From: Actibacterium ureilyticum
GTDB lineage: Bacteria > Pseudomonadota > Alphaproteobacteria > Rhodobacterales > Rhodobacteraceae
Length of the DNA stretch: 64,000 bases
NCBI RefSeq assembly: GCF_002285435.1
Contig: NZ_NSBT01000020.1
Location: forward strand, 183,098-247,097
Reading direction: 5' to 3'
The notes below the pieces were generated by a model, which had not been told where the DNA came from, searched no databases, and worked only from the letters and a program-made list of their open reading frames with translations. Both the position numbers and the translations under genes were made by a program. Positions within the stretch are counted from its first letter, which is position 1; each line of letters begins with the position of its first letter. This document shows, piece after piece, positions 34,647-43,174 of this stretch.

Positions 34647-34852
34647 GCTTCAGGCCTTGTCTTCTGCCTGGTGAAACGACCGCAGAGCGCCTTTCATCAA
34701 TGATGGTGTCGACCGCTGACAAAATTGGCCAATGGAAAAATCAACCCAGGGTTATCTTTCTGCGCGCAATTTCTGCCTGCATAAGCAATGTGCCGCGGCA
34801 CGAAATATACCCGGAACAGACCGGCATTTACTTTCTCTGTGGTTGTTTCGGG

Positions 34853-34882
34853 CCTGGCAAAGATGCGCAATAAATTGCCAGG
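34853..34882. other. Inverted repeat CCTGGCAA/TTGCCAGG
   Basis: Exact 8-bp arms separated by 14 bp, followed on the plus strand by a T-rich run (TCTGTTATTTTCTT). It could be a terminator or part of a regulatory leader upstream of the Nudix gene; neither function is shown. Confidence 0.4.
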
Positions 34883-35139
34883 TCTGTTATTTTCTTGGAA
34901 ATAGCCTTGGGAGTCGCCCCTGCGCGCAGCCCACGATATTGGTCAAGCATGAATTCAGCGGCATGCTCGTTTGTCATGTGGGAAAGGAAACTAGGTCAGG
35001 TTTTCGCCAGAATGTCTTTCGCGCCTGAAAAGGACCTGTTCGTAAAACCGGCAGAAAATGTAAGAAATTCACAAGCAGAATCGCCCTGATGCGGTAGTGC
35101 GACCATAGCTTTGCAACATGTAGTTTCCGGGAGATCACG

Positions 35140-35697
35140 GTGTCAGAAGGCCGCATCACGCAAGAGAATAGCCAAATCGTCTATCGCAACCGGTGGATGA
35201 CAGTCCGCGAGGACAACGTGCGGTTTCCGGACGGAAGCCCCGGTATCTATGGCGTGGTTGCCAAGGAAGATTATGCCCTGATCGCGCCGCGCCATGCGGA
35301 TGGGCGTTTCCAACTGGTTCAGCAGTTCCGCTATCCCGTCGGGCAGCGGTTCTGGGAGTTCCCACAAGGCGCATGGGAAACCAAACCGGGCGTCGGGGCC
35401 GAAACCGTGGCACGAGCCGAGCTGACAGAAGAAACGGGTCTGGTCGCGTCCACCCTGACCAGGATCGGGCACCTCTATGGGGCCTATGGGTTCTGTAGCC
35501 AAGGGTGTCATCTGTTTCTAGCGACTGATCTGAAAGAGGGCGCACCAGATCGCGAAGACACCGAGCAGGACATGATAACCGCGCCTTTTTCGTTCGGGCA
35601 AATTTGCGATATGGTATCGGACGGTCAGATCAAAGATGCGACGACCATTGCCGCGCTTGGCCTTTTGGCGCTGCGTGCCGGCGGTGAACTAACCTAG
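35140..35697 (+). CDS. Nudix hydrolase (ADP-ribose/NDP-sugar pyrophosphatase-like)
   Basis: 185-residue Nudix hydrolase that cleaves a nucleoside diphosphate linked to X, such as ADP-ribose. The Nudix box is AETVARAELTEETGL, with the AELTEETG core and the usual Arg one residue earlier replaced by Ala. An N-terminal beta-rich part ends VVQQFRYPVGQRFWEFPQG, typical of the ADP-sugar group. GTG start at 35140 with GGGAG seven bases ahead. It stands alone, with an independent promoter region. Confidence 0.85.
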   Translation: MSEGRITQENSQIVYRNRWMTVREDNVRFPDGSPGIYGVVAKEDYALIAPRHADGRFQLVQQFRYPVGQRFWEFPQGAWETKPGVGAETVARAELTEETGLVASTLTRIGHLYGAYGFCSQGCHLFLATDLKEGAPDREDTEQDMITAPFSFGQICDMVSDGQIKDATTIAALGLLALRAGGELT

Positions 35698-35736
35698 CCC
35701 TTGAGGCGCGTCTCGGGTGGACGACGTAGATTCCAA

Positions 35737-36666
35737 TCACCCCTCCGCCCGCATCACCGATTTCAGGATATCGGACATCAGGATCATGGGATGCGATTTG
35801 GTGCGTGCGGTTTCCTGTGCGACGACGAATGTGGTCTGTCGGCGCATGCTTTCGCTGCCGGGGACCTCGACGAACGGGCGCCGGGTGCGGATGCCTTCGA
35901 CATAGTGGCGTGGCAGAAAGCCCACGCATCTGCCGGTGTTGATATAGGTCGCGACGGCCTCGATCCCGCTGGCCAGAACGCTCCAGGCGGCAGTGATCCG
36001 CAGGGAATCCTCGCTGGGTCCGGGGCCCGAAAAATTGCGGTGCACCACCCCGATGCCGCGTGATCTGAGCGTGTCGATATGGGGCGGATGCTGTCCGGGA
36101 TGCGGACAGCAATAAAGGGCGTATTCCTCGTCGAACAACGGGGTTGCGGTCATGCTGCGTTCCAGGTTCTTGGCGCCGATCACGGCCAGGTGGACCCGGC
36201 GGTCGGCAAGCACCTGTGCAAGCTGGTCGGGCGGATAGATCGACAGTGACACCGACACCGCGGGCGCCCGCTGGAAGAACGCCTCGAGCGCGTCGGAAAT
36301 CTTGGCTGCCGGGTTGGTCAGCATGTTGTCGGCAACGCCCAGGCTGAGCGCACCGGTCAGGCTTTTGCGCGCGCCGTTGATCTCGGTCCGGACATTGCCA
36401 AGCGCATCTTCGAGCGAGGTCGCCGCCGAATAGACCCGGCGCCCATATTCGGTCAGGTGGAACCCGTGCGGGCCACGTTCGCACAACGCGCCGTCCAGAC
36501 GATCCTCGAGCGCCTTGAGCGCGCGGCTATAGGTCGATTTTTCCGCCCCGTTCAGGTCGGCGGCGGCCGTCACGCCGCCCGCATCGGCAACCCGCCGGAA
36601 AATCCGCATGTTCTTCAGGTCCGCCTCGGACAGGTTCCCGATCAGCCGCGTCTGCCGCACGCCCAT
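35737..36666 (-). CDS. LysR-type regulator divergent from the ureohydrolase/ABC operon
   Basis: 309-residue LysR-type protein. The helix-turn-helix lies near the N-terminus (ADAGGVTAAADLNGAEKSTYSRALKALEDRL, quoted in part as VTAAADLNGAEKSTYSRAL). The rest is the two-lobed effector-binding domain. The ATG with GGGG upstream is preferred; a longer reading starts with TTG inside the operator. It is transcribed away from the ureohydrolase operon with about 175 bp between, a typical arrangement for a regulator of the divergent genes. Confidence 0.9.
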   Translation of the reverse strand: MGVRQTRLIGNLSEADLKNMRIFRRVADAGGVTAAADLNGAEKSTYSRALKALEDRLDGALCERGPHGFHLTEYGRRVYSAATSLEDALGNVRTEINGARKSLTGALSLGVADNMLTNPAAKISDALEAFFQRAPAVSVSLSIYPPDQLAQVLADRRVHLAVIGAKNLERSMTATPLFDEEYALYCCPHPGQHPPHIDTLRSRGIGVVHRNFSGPGPSEDSLRITAAWSVLASGIEAVATYINTGRCVGFLPRHYVEGIRTRRPFVEVPGSESMRRQTTFVVAQETARTKSHPMILMSDILKSVMRAEG

Positions 36667-36689
36667 TGATGCCCCAAGTTGTTGATTTC

Positions 36690-36703
36690 GCAACCACGGT
36701 TGC
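36690..36703. promoter_or_regulatory. LysR-box candidate GCAACC-AC-GGTTGC
   Basis: Palindrome with 6-bp arms, extended by flanking TTTC/CAAAT-like bases, located 24 bp upstream of the LysR start and 139 bp upstream of the ureohydrolase start. It fits an operator for autoregulation and activation of the divergent operon. Confidence 0.5.
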
Positions 36704-36841
36704 AAATCTCGCTCTTTTTGAAACCGGCGGAAACACGCAGCGTGGGATCACGGCAGGCTGTCTGGGGTCTGCGTATCGAGATGACCGATCACGCGCCGCC
36801 AGAGCCCGACCATGATGAATTCTAATGCAGGAACCGATCGT

Positions 36842-37837
36842 ATGAACGAGGTCTCAAATATCGAGGATGAACAACTCACGCTTCCAGCGGCCACGAGCTA
36901 TGGCAGTTTTCTGTATGCCCCGGTCAGTATCGATCTGGACACGCTGGACGCGGATATCGTTTTCCTGGGTATCCCGAACGGCAGCGCCTATACCCCCGAT
37001 GCCCTGGCCAATGACCAGTCGACCGCGCCGGACACGATCCGCCGGATGACGGATCGCGTGTCGCGGGATCTGGAGCGTCACGATTTCGATGTCGGCGGCC
37101 CGATCTATGACAACCGCCCAATCAAGGCCGTGGATGTCGGCAACGTACCCTTCGATCTGGCGGTGCCGGGCGGGGATCATTATCGCAAGGCCGAAGCGGC
37201 GATGCGCAAGATCATCAGGGCCGGTGCCATGCCGATCACCTTTGGCGGCGATCATGGGATCCCGATCCCGATCTTCCGCGCGCTGGAGGACTGCGCGCCC
37301 GAACAGGGGCCGATCACGCTGATCCAGATCGATGCGCATATCGACTGGCGGGACGAGGTGAACGGCGTGCATGACGGTCTGTCCAGCCCGATCCGCCGCG
37401 CGTCCGAGATGGGCCATTTCGGGGATATCTTCCAGATCGGCATCCGTGCCCAGGGCAGTGGCCGCCCCGAGGAATACGAGGCGGCGCTGGAATACGGCGC
37501 CACCATCGTGCCTGCGTTCGAAGTGCACGATCAGGGGGTTGAGGCGGTGCTGGAAAAGATCCCGTCCGGCGGGCGGTATTACATCACCATCGACGCCGAC
37601 GGGATCGACCCGTCCGAAGCGCCGGGGGTCGAGGGGCCGGCGCCGGGGGGGCTGACATTCCACCAATGCCGGAAACTGATCCACGGGCTTGTCGCCAAGG
37701 GCCGCGTTCTTGGGATGGATATCGTCGAGATCACCCCGTCGCGTGACCTGAACAACATCACGTCGATCCTGGCCGGCCGGCTGGCGGTCAACCTGATCGG
37801 GGCCGCGGTTCGGGCCGATTATTTCGAACGGACCTGA
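36842..37837 (+). CDS. Ureohydrolase (agmatinase/guanidinobutyrase-like) 1
   Basis: 331-residue arginase-superfamily enzyme that hydrolyses a guanidino group to release urea. Binuclear manganese motifs are present: GGDHG, IDAHIDW and TIDADGIDPSEAPG. The ATG at 36842 follows AGGA with suitable spacing; an upstream ATG at 36812 lacks a ribosome-binding site. It is followed by a complete amino-acid-type ABC importer and a second ureohydrolase. The substrate (agmatine, guanidinobutyrate, guanidinopropionate, guanidine or other) cannot be called from sequence. Confidence 0.87.
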   Translation: MNEVSNIEDEQLTLPAATSYGSFLYAPVSIDLDTLDADIVFLGIPNGSAYTPDALANDQSTAPDTIRRMTDRVSRDLERHDFDVGGPIYDNRPIKAVDVGNVPFDLAVPGGDHYRKAEAAMRKIIRAGAMPITFGGDHGIPIPIFRALEDCAPEQGPITLIQIDAHIDWRDEVNGVHDGLSSPIRRASEMGHFGDIFQIGIRAQGSGRPEEYEAALEYGATIVPAFEVHDQGVEAVLEKIPSGGRYYITIDADGIDPSEAPGVEGPAPGGLTFHQCRKLIHGLVAKGRVLGMDIVEITPSRDLNNITSILAGRLAVNLIGAAVRADYFERT

Positions 37838-37853
37838 GGCTTCTTTCACCCCT

Positions 37854-37890
37854 CCCGGACCGAATCCGCTTCAAGACGGGCAGGTCCGGG
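37854..37890 (+). other. Intergenic stem-loop after ureohydrolase 1
   Basis: CCCGGACC (37854-37861) pairs with GGTCCGGG (37883-37890) around a 21-nt loop, with further wobble pairs. It lies between ureohydrolase 1 and the solute-binding protein gene and could limit read-through or stabilise mRNA. A short GGTTT run follows; not a strong U-tract. Confidence 0.5.
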
Positions 37891-37918
37891 GGTTTCCACA
37901 TCCAACAAGGAGAACCAG

Positions 37919-38776
37919 ATGAAACTTACCCGACGCCAATTAGGGGCCCTGGCCATGGCAGCCGGTGCCAGCACCGCCCTTTCATCGCTTGCCCGGGCAC
38001 AGTCCGGCGGCACGCTGGCCAAGATCCGCGAAACCGGCAAGGTGACCGTCGGCACCGAGGCCGCGTTCCCGCCCTTTGAATTCGTCGACGACAGCGGCCA
38101 GATCGTGGGCTACGGCAAGGACATCCTCGACGTGGTCATCGCAGAGCTTGATGTCGAACTGGAACAGCTTGACCTGCCGTGGCAGGGCATCGTGCCCGGT
38201 CTGCTGGCCGGGAATTTCGATTTCGTGGCCACCACGGTCTCGATCAACGAGGAGCGGGCCAAGAAATACGCCTATACCGTGCCGATCGCGAACGGTCAGC
38301 CCTATATCATGACCCGCAAGGGCGAAGCGGTTGAGACCGAAGACGGCCTGGCGGGCAAGCTGGTCGGCACCCAGTTGGCGTCCTCGGCCGAGCCGATCGC
38401 GAAGGCGGTCGATGAAAAGCTGAAATCGGCTGGCGCGGGTTTCAAGGAGCTGAAGCTTTATACCGCCTATACCGATTGCTATACGGCGCTGGCGTCGGGG
38501 GAAATCGATGCGGTGATCCAGTCGCTGCCGTCGCTGGCGGTGCTGGTCAAGGAGCATCCCGATGTGTTCGAGGTCGCCGCGCCCATCGAAACCGGCGTTC
38601 AGTGGACATACCAGGCATGGGTGACCCGCCCCGAAGACGCCGATCTGCGTGATTTCATCTCGTCCGTGATCCTGAAAATGCGCGACGACGGGCGGCTCTA
38701 TGCGCTTCAGGAAAAGTGGTTCGGCTTCAAGATGGAAATCCCCGACACGGGATATCTGCCGCCAAGCGCCGTCTGA
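37919..38776 (+). CDS. ABC transporter substrate-binding protein (polar amino-acid family 3)
   Basis: 285-residue periplasmic binding protein. The N-terminus (MKLTRRQLGALAMAAGASTALSSLARA) is a Tat-like or Sec signal with RRQL. The mature part is a family-3 fold: GKVTVGTEAAFPPFEFVDDSGQIVGY is the standard first-lobe start (in the known families), binding amino acids or guanidino compounds. Part of an operon with two permeases and an ATPase. AGGAG precedes the ATG. Confidence 0.9.
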   Translation: MKLTRRQLGALAMAAGASTALSSLARAQSGGTLAKIRETGKVTVGTEAAFPPFEFVDDSGQIVGYGKDILDVVIAELDVELEQLDLPWQGIVPGLLAGNFDFVATTVSINEERAKKYAYTVPIANGQPYIMTRKGEAVETEDGLAGKLVGTQLASSAEPIAKAVDEKLKSAGAGFKELKLYTAYTDCYTALASGEIDAVIQSLPSLAVLVKEHPDVFEVAAPIETGVQWTYQAWVTRPEDADLRDFISSVILKMRDDGRLYALQEKWFGFKMEIPDTGYLPPSAV

Positions 38777-38782
38777 CATCCA

Positions 38783-38810
38783 GCGGCTCCGGTCCCGTTG
38801 CCGGAGCTGT
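38783..38810 (+). other. Stem-loop between binding-protein and permease genes
   Basis: GCTCCGG (38786-38792) pairs with CCGGAGC (38801-38807) around an 8-nt loop, with wobble pairs beyond. It sits in the 55-bp gap after the binding-protein stop, again likely setting a higher yield for the binding protein. Confidence 0.55.
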
Positions 38811-38831
38811 CGTCCCCCATTGGAAGAGAGC

Positions 38832-39494
38832 ATGAAGTTCGATTTCGACTATGTCCTGTCCTCGCTGCCGCGTGTGTCCGATGCGGCGATGGTCAACCTG
38901 CGGATCGCGATCCTGGCCTTTTGCCTGGCGCTGATCGGGGGTACGGCGCTGACCCTTGTACGCTCGTTGAAGATCGCGCCGCTGAACGGGCTTATCGCGG
39001 TATGCCTGAGCTTTATCCGGGGCACGCCGATCCTGATCCAGATCTTCCTGATCTATTACGGTCTGCCTGCGGCGACCGGCCTGCGGCTTCCGCCCGAGAT
39101 TGCGGGGATCACGGCGATTGCGCTGAACTCCTCGTTCTTCATATCCGAGATCATGCGCGGCTCGCTGCCCGAGATCGACGGCGGCCAGATCGAGGCATCC
39201 ACCGCGCTGGGCCTTTCGCCCGGGGTCATCTGGCGCAAGGTCATCCTGCCACAGCTTTTCCGGCGCATCAGCCCGATGCTGATCAACGAGGGCACGGTCA
39301 TCGTGAAGGGCACCGCGCTGTTGTCGGTGATCACCGTGGTCGAGGCGCTGCGGGTGTCCCAACAGATCGGCGCGGCGAAGTTCCGGCCGTTCGAACCCAT
39401 TCTGGCCGCCGCCGCGATGTTTCTGATCATCAACCTTGCGCTGACGGCTGGCGGGCTGCTTCTGGAACGCCGCTTTGCGCGGGAAGGCCGCTGA
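38832..39494 (+). CDS. Amino-acid ABC transporter permease 1
   Basis: 220-residue inner-membrane permease, about five helices, HisM/GlnP family. The permease signature is seen as NSSFFISEIMRGSLPEIDGGQIEASTALGLSPG (EIMRGSLPEI...GQIEAS). Start at ATG 38832 follows GGAAGAGAGC. It forms the channel together with the next gene, 2 bp downstream. Confidence 0.9.
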   Translation: MKFDFDYVLSSLPRVSDAAMVNLRIAILAFCLALIGGTALTLVRSLKIAPLNGLIAVCLSFIRGTPILIQIFLIYYGLPAATGLRLPPEIAGITAIALNSSFFISEIMRGSLPEIDGGQIEASTALGLSPGVIWRKVILPQLFRRISPMLINEGTVIVKGTALLSVITVVEALRVSQQIGAAKFRPFEPILAAAAMFLIINLALTAGGLLLERRFAREGR

Positions 39495-39496
39495 GA

Positions 39497-40210
39497 ATGC
39501 TTGATCCGACCGTCATTACCGAAAACCTGCCGCTGTTCCTGGAAGGCGCGCTCATGACCCTGCGGGTCACGGCGATTGCCTTTGTGGTCGGCATGACAAT
39601 CGGCGGGATCGCGTCCGTTGCGATCCTGTCCAGCATCGCGCCACTGCGCTGGCTGGCCGCGGCCTATGTCGCGGTGATGCGCGGCACTCCCTTCATCGTG
39701 CTGCTGTTCCTGATCCACTATGGCCTGCCGGCGATGGGGGTGCGGCTGCCCGCGCTGGTCAACGGCACGGTCGCGCTTTCGCTGTTTGCCGGCGCCTATT
39801 ACACCGAGATCATCCGCGCCTGCGTCAAGGCGCTGCCCAAGGGACAGTGGGAATCGGCCCGGGCGATCGGCATGTCGCCGGTGGCTGCGGCCCGCGATAT
39901 CATCATTCCCCAGATCCTGGGCCCGATGGTGCCGCCGGTCGTCAATTGCACCATGACCATGATCAAGGAAAGCTCGGTCCTGTCGACGATCACCGTTGCC
40001 GAGCTGACCTTTGCGGGGCTGGTGGTGCAGGGCGAGACCTTTGCGCCGTTCGAGGTGTTCATCACGGTTGCCCTGATCTATTGGGCGATCACGGCGGCAT
40101 TTGCCTTTGGCGCGGCCCTGTTCGAAAGACGGCTGGCGGGCGCCAACCGCAACCGCCTGATGACCCCGCTGGTTGCCAGGTACCTGTTGCTGGACGGGGG
40201 GCGGACATGA
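39497..40210 (+). CDS. Amino-acid ABC transporter permease 2
   Basis: 237-residue permease of the same family, with YYTEIIRACVKALPKGQWESARAIGMSP as the conserved loop. Begins two bases after the first permease stop and ends overlapping the ATPase start (ATGA). Hydrophobic throughout with about five helices. Confidence 0.9.
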   Translation: MLDPTVITENLPLFLEGALMTLRVTAIAFVVGMTIGGIASVAILSSIAPLRWLAAAYVAVMRGTPFIVLLFLIHYGLPAMGVRLPALVNGTVALSLFAGAYYTEIIRACVKALPKGQWESARAIGMSPVAAARDIIIPQILGPMVPPVVNCTMTMIKESSVLSTITVAELTFAGLVVQGETFAPFEVFITVALIYWAITAAFAFGAALFERRLAGANRNRLMTPLVARYLLLDGGRT

Positions 40211-41019
40211 CCCAGACCGCGTTGGAGGCGATCAACCTGATCCGGCGCTTCGGCGAGACCCGGGCGCTGGACGAGGTCTATTTCACGATCCCCAAGGGAC
40301 AGGTGGTGTCTCTGGTCGGGCCGTCGGGCTGTGGCAAGTCCACATTGCTGCGCACGCTGCTGTGGCTGGAGCCGCCGGATGACGGGTTCGTCAAGGTCGG
40401 GGACAGGTATCTGGGCAAGGACCTGTCGCCCGAGGGGCTGGTCCGGCGCCAGTCCGGGCGCGAGATCGACAGGATCAGACCGCGTATCGGGATGGTCTAT
40501 CAGTCGCTGAACCTGTGGCCGCATCTGACGGTGGAACAGAATGTGACCCGCCCGCAGATCCGTGTCGCCCGGCGGCGCCCCGAAGATGCCCGCGACAAGG
40601 CGCAGGCGCTTCTGGACCGGTTGCAGATCGCGCAGCTTTCGGACCGCTATCCGGGCGAGATCTCGGGCGGTCAGAAACAGCGCGTGGCCATTGCCCGCGC
40701 ACTGGCCATGGACCCCGAGATCATGCTGTTCGACGAGCCCACATCGGCGCTGGATCCCGAACTGGTGGGCGAGGTTCTGAGCCTGCTGCGGGAATTCGCG
40801 GATGGCGGCATGACGATGATGGTCGTCACACACGAGCTGGCCTTTGCGCGCGATGTTGCCTCGCGGTTGATGTTCATGGATCACGGTCGGATCGTGGCCG
40901 ATGGCGATCCCAACACGGTGATTTCCAGCCGAAAGAACGCCCGTGTGGCCGAGTTCTTCGACCGCGTGCAGGCGTTTCATCCCGATTTCAGAAACCCCCA
41001 CCAAAGGAGACAGCGATGA
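40207..41019 (+). CDS. Amino-acid ABC transporter ATP-binding protein
   Basis: 270-residue ATPase of the GlnQ/HisP type. Walker A GPSGCGKST, Q-loop YQSLNLWPHL, signature SGGQKQRVAIARALA, Walker B IMLFDEPTSALD, H-loop VVTHELAFA. ATGA overlaps both the upstream permease and the downstream ureohydrolase gene, so all three are translationally coupled. Confidence 0.94.
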   Translation: MTQTALEAINLIRRFGETRALDEVYFTIPKGQVVSLVGPSGCGKSTLLRTLLWLEPPDDGFVKVGDRYLGKDLSPEGLVRRQSGREIDRIRPRIGMVYQSLNLWPHLTVEQNVTRPQIRVARRRPEDARDKAQALLDRLQIAQLSDRYPGEISGGQKQRVAIARALAMDPEIMLFDEPTSALDPELVGEVLSLLREFADGGMTMMVVTHELAFARDVASRLMFMDHGRIVADGDPNTVISSRKNARVAEFFDRVQAFHPDFRNPHQRRQR

Positions 41020-41975
41020 AGATCGTCAATCGCGGCTATACCGGCATCCCGACCTTCCTGCGCCAGCGTTTCGCAAGCGACCCGGCCGATTACGGGAGCG
41101 CAACCATCGGGGTCCTTGGGGTGCCCTTTGACGAGGGCTCGCCGTTCCTGCCGGGCTCGCGCTTCGGGCCGCGCGGTATCCGAGAACATTCGCTGCGTAT
41201 CCCGGTGGACGCGCCGCTTTACGATCCCGATGTTCAGGAAACCTATCTGGGCACCGAATTGGCACAGGGCCATATCGTCGATCTGGGCGATATCGACATC
41301 CGCCCCGCCAACCCGGCCCGGACATTCGAGCTGATCACCGCCAAGGTGCGCGAGATGCTTGATGCCGGACTGTTCCCGGTGATCCTGGGCGGCGATCATG
41401 CGATCACCTATCCGGTCTTTGCGGCCTTTGACCGGCCGGTACATGTGGTCCAGTTCGACGCGCATCAGGACTATGCCGAGATCGACGAGGATCTCAACCG
41501 TACCAACAGCCACGCATTCCGCTATATCACGCAGATGGACACATGCCTGTCGCTGACGCAGGTGGGTATTCGTGGCCTGCGCACCACCAAGGACCATGTC
41601 GACACGCTGCGCGCCAAGGGGCACAGGGTGATCTGCATGACCGAGGCCCGCAGCCTGGGCCCGGCGGGGCTGGCCGCGCTGCTGCCCGAAGGGTCGGATA
41701 TCTATGTCACGATCGATGTCGATGCGCTGGATCTGTCGATCGTGCCGGGCTGTGTTTCCGGCGAACCCGACGGGCTGTCGTTCCGGCAACTGATGGAAAG
41801 CCTCAAGGCGCTGGCCCAACGGCACCGGATTGTCGGCTTCGACTTTGTCGAGGTGAACCCGCCGCTGGATATCGGGACCGGGGCGACCTCGTATCTGGGG
41901 GCGCTGATCGTCACCGGCTTTTTGGGGCATATCTGCAATCAGCCCTGGTGGGCCGCGCGCAGCGACGCGGCCTGA
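41016..41975 (+). CDS. Ureohydrolase (agmatinase/guanidinobutyrase-like) 2
   Basis: 319-residue arginase-superfamily protein. Manganese motifs: LGGDHAITYP, VQFDAHQDY and TIDVDALDLSIVPG. It diverges considerably from ureohydrolase 1 (GGDHG/DAHID/DADGIDP), so the two are not recent duplicates. ATGA coupling to the ABC ATPase ties it to the same operon. Two ureohydrolases around one importer imply one guanidino substrate handled in two forms or heteromeric activity. The exact substrate is unknown. Confidence 0.88.
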   Translation: MKIVNRGYTGIPTFLRQRFASDPADYGSATIGVLGVPFDEGSPFLPGSRFGPRGIREHSLRIPVDAPLYDPDVQETYLGTELAQGHIVDLGDIDIRPANPARTFELITAKVREMLDAGLFPVILGGDHAITYPVFAAFDRPVHVVQFDAHQDYAEIDEDLNRTNSHAFRYITQMDTCLSLTQVGIRGLRTTKDHVDTLRAKGHRVICMTEARSLGPAGLAALLPEGSDIYVTIDVDALDLSIVPGCVSGEPDGLSFRQLMESLKALAQRHRIVGFDFVEVNPPLDIGTGATSYLGALIVTGFLGHICNQPWWAARSDAA

Positions 41976-41977
41976 GG

Positions 41978-43174
41978 TCAGTGGTTGTCCGGCGGCTGGG
42001 TGCGGGCCGCGCCGACCAGGCAGCCCAGCCCGTCTGACGTCAGGCTCAGCAGGAACGCCTCCAGCGCGCGCTTTTCGCCGGCGTCCAGCCCCAGCGGCCG
42101 GATCGCCGGGTCCTGCGCCGGGTGGGGCCGCCCGCCCCGGTCGTAGAAGTCGATGACCTGCGCCAGGGTCGAAAACCCGCCATCGTGCATATAGGGCGGC
42201 GTCACCGCCAGGTTGCGCAGGCCGGGGGTGCGGAATGTCCAGCGGTCGGCGGGGTCCTCGGTCACCGCATAGCGGCCCAGATCGGGATCGCGCCGGGCCG
42301 AGACCGACAGCACGCGCGCGAAATCCAGGTTATGCACCACGCCGGGGGCCACCTGCACCGGCACGGTTTCGGGCGGGTTGTCGCGCTGCGCCGCGCGCAG
42401 GCGGCCATAGCCGGTGTCGTGGAACAGCTGGTCGGTAAAAAGCGCGTCGCGGTCGCCCAGCGTATGGCAGCCGGCACAGCCCGCCTTGCCGGTAAACAGG
42501 GCAAACCCCTGCTGCGCATCCGCCCCAAGCGCGGCCTCATCACCGCCGAAATACCAGCGGTCGAACGGGCTGTCGCCAGCGACCAGCGTCCGCTGATAAG
42601 CGCCAAGCGCCTGTCCGATCCGGTCCAGCGACGGCCCCGCACCGAAGGCGTCAGCAAACAGGTCGCGGTAGTCCGGCAGGCGCCCCAGCAACGCGACCAC
42701 ATGCCCGATCGAGGGGTTGGCCATCTCGTTCCGGGCGGTCATCGGGGACACGAATTGCGTTTCCAGCGCAACATCCCGCCCGTCGTGAAAAAGCGGCGAC
42801 AGGTAGCCCACATTGATCAGGGTGGGGGCGTTGCGGTTGACGCTGCGCCCCTCGACGCCCACAGCGGTGGCAAGCTCCCAATTGGCGAATCCCTGTTCGG
42901 GCACGTGGCACATGGCGCAGGACATGGTCTTGTTGATCGACAGCCGCCGGTCAAAGAACAGCTTGCGGCCCAGTTCGATCTTGGCGCGTGTGGGCGGGTT
43001 GTCAGCCGGGTGCGGCACCGGCGGCAGGCCCAGCGGCGCCGACAGGCTGCGCTGCAACGCGGCTTCGGCCCAGCCCTGTTCGGCGACCACACAATTCGCC
43101 GGGGCGATCTGTTCGGGCGCGGCCTGTACGGCCAGCGCCAGCACGGACAGCGACAGGGCAAGCGCGCGGATCAC
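41978..43174 (-). CDS. MauG/dihaem cytochrome c peroxidase-like protein
   Basis: 398-residue periplasmic dihaem protein. Signal MIRALALSLSVLALAVQAAP, then two haem sites, CAMCH (around residues 86-90) and CAGCH (around residue 235). Similar to MauG/CcpA peroxidases. It is the third gene of a mtoX-SCO1-mauG set reported with methanethiol oxidase, where it is thought to help mature the enzyme. The gene overlaps the SCO1-like stop as ATGA. It nearly abuts ureohydrolase 2 convergently (2 bp). Confidence 0.92.
   Translation of the reverse strand: MIRALALSLSVLALAVQAAPEQIAPANCVVAEQGWAEAALQRSLSAPLGLPPVPHPADNPPTRAKIELGRKLFFDRRLSINKTMSCAMCHVPEQGFANWELATAVGVEGRSVNRNAPTLINVGYLSPLFHDGRDVALETQFVSPMTARNEMANPSIGHVVALLGRLPDYRDLFADAFGAGPSLDRIGQALGAYQRTLVAGDSPFDRWYFGGDEAALGADAQQGFALFTGKAGCAGCHTLGDRDALFTDQLFHDTGYGRLRAAQRDNPPETVPVQVAPGVVHNLDFARVLSVSARRDPDLGRYAVTEDPADRWTFRTPGLRNLAVTPPYMHDGGFSTLAQVIDFYDRGGRPHPAQDPAIRPLGLDAGEKRALEAFLLSLTSDGLGCLVGAARTQPPDNH

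Larger units (their letters stand above)
34582..35139. promoter_or_regulatory. AT-rich 558-bp intergenic region upstream of the C7-type operon
   Basis: The largest gene-free stretch of the window, visibly less GC-rich than its surroundings. Starting from the left it has ATATTAATAT (34637-34646), a perfect palindrome about 55 bp before the dehydrogenase start, then GTGCCGCGGCAC (34790-34801), and a CCTGGCAA-(14)-TTGCCAGG dyad (34853-34882). I reject the short ORFs in it. It should hold the promoter for the minus-strand operon and that for the Nudix gene. Confidence 0.5.

Noticed and set aside
34732..35028. 98-codon ORF in the AT-rich gap
   Set aside because: No ribosome-binding site or recognisable domain, and atypical codon use; considered noncoding.
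36812..37837. Naming ureohydrolase 1 as agmatinase (speB)
   Set aside because: Metal motifs only show ureohydrolase chemistry; substrate cannot be decided, so no gene symbol is given.
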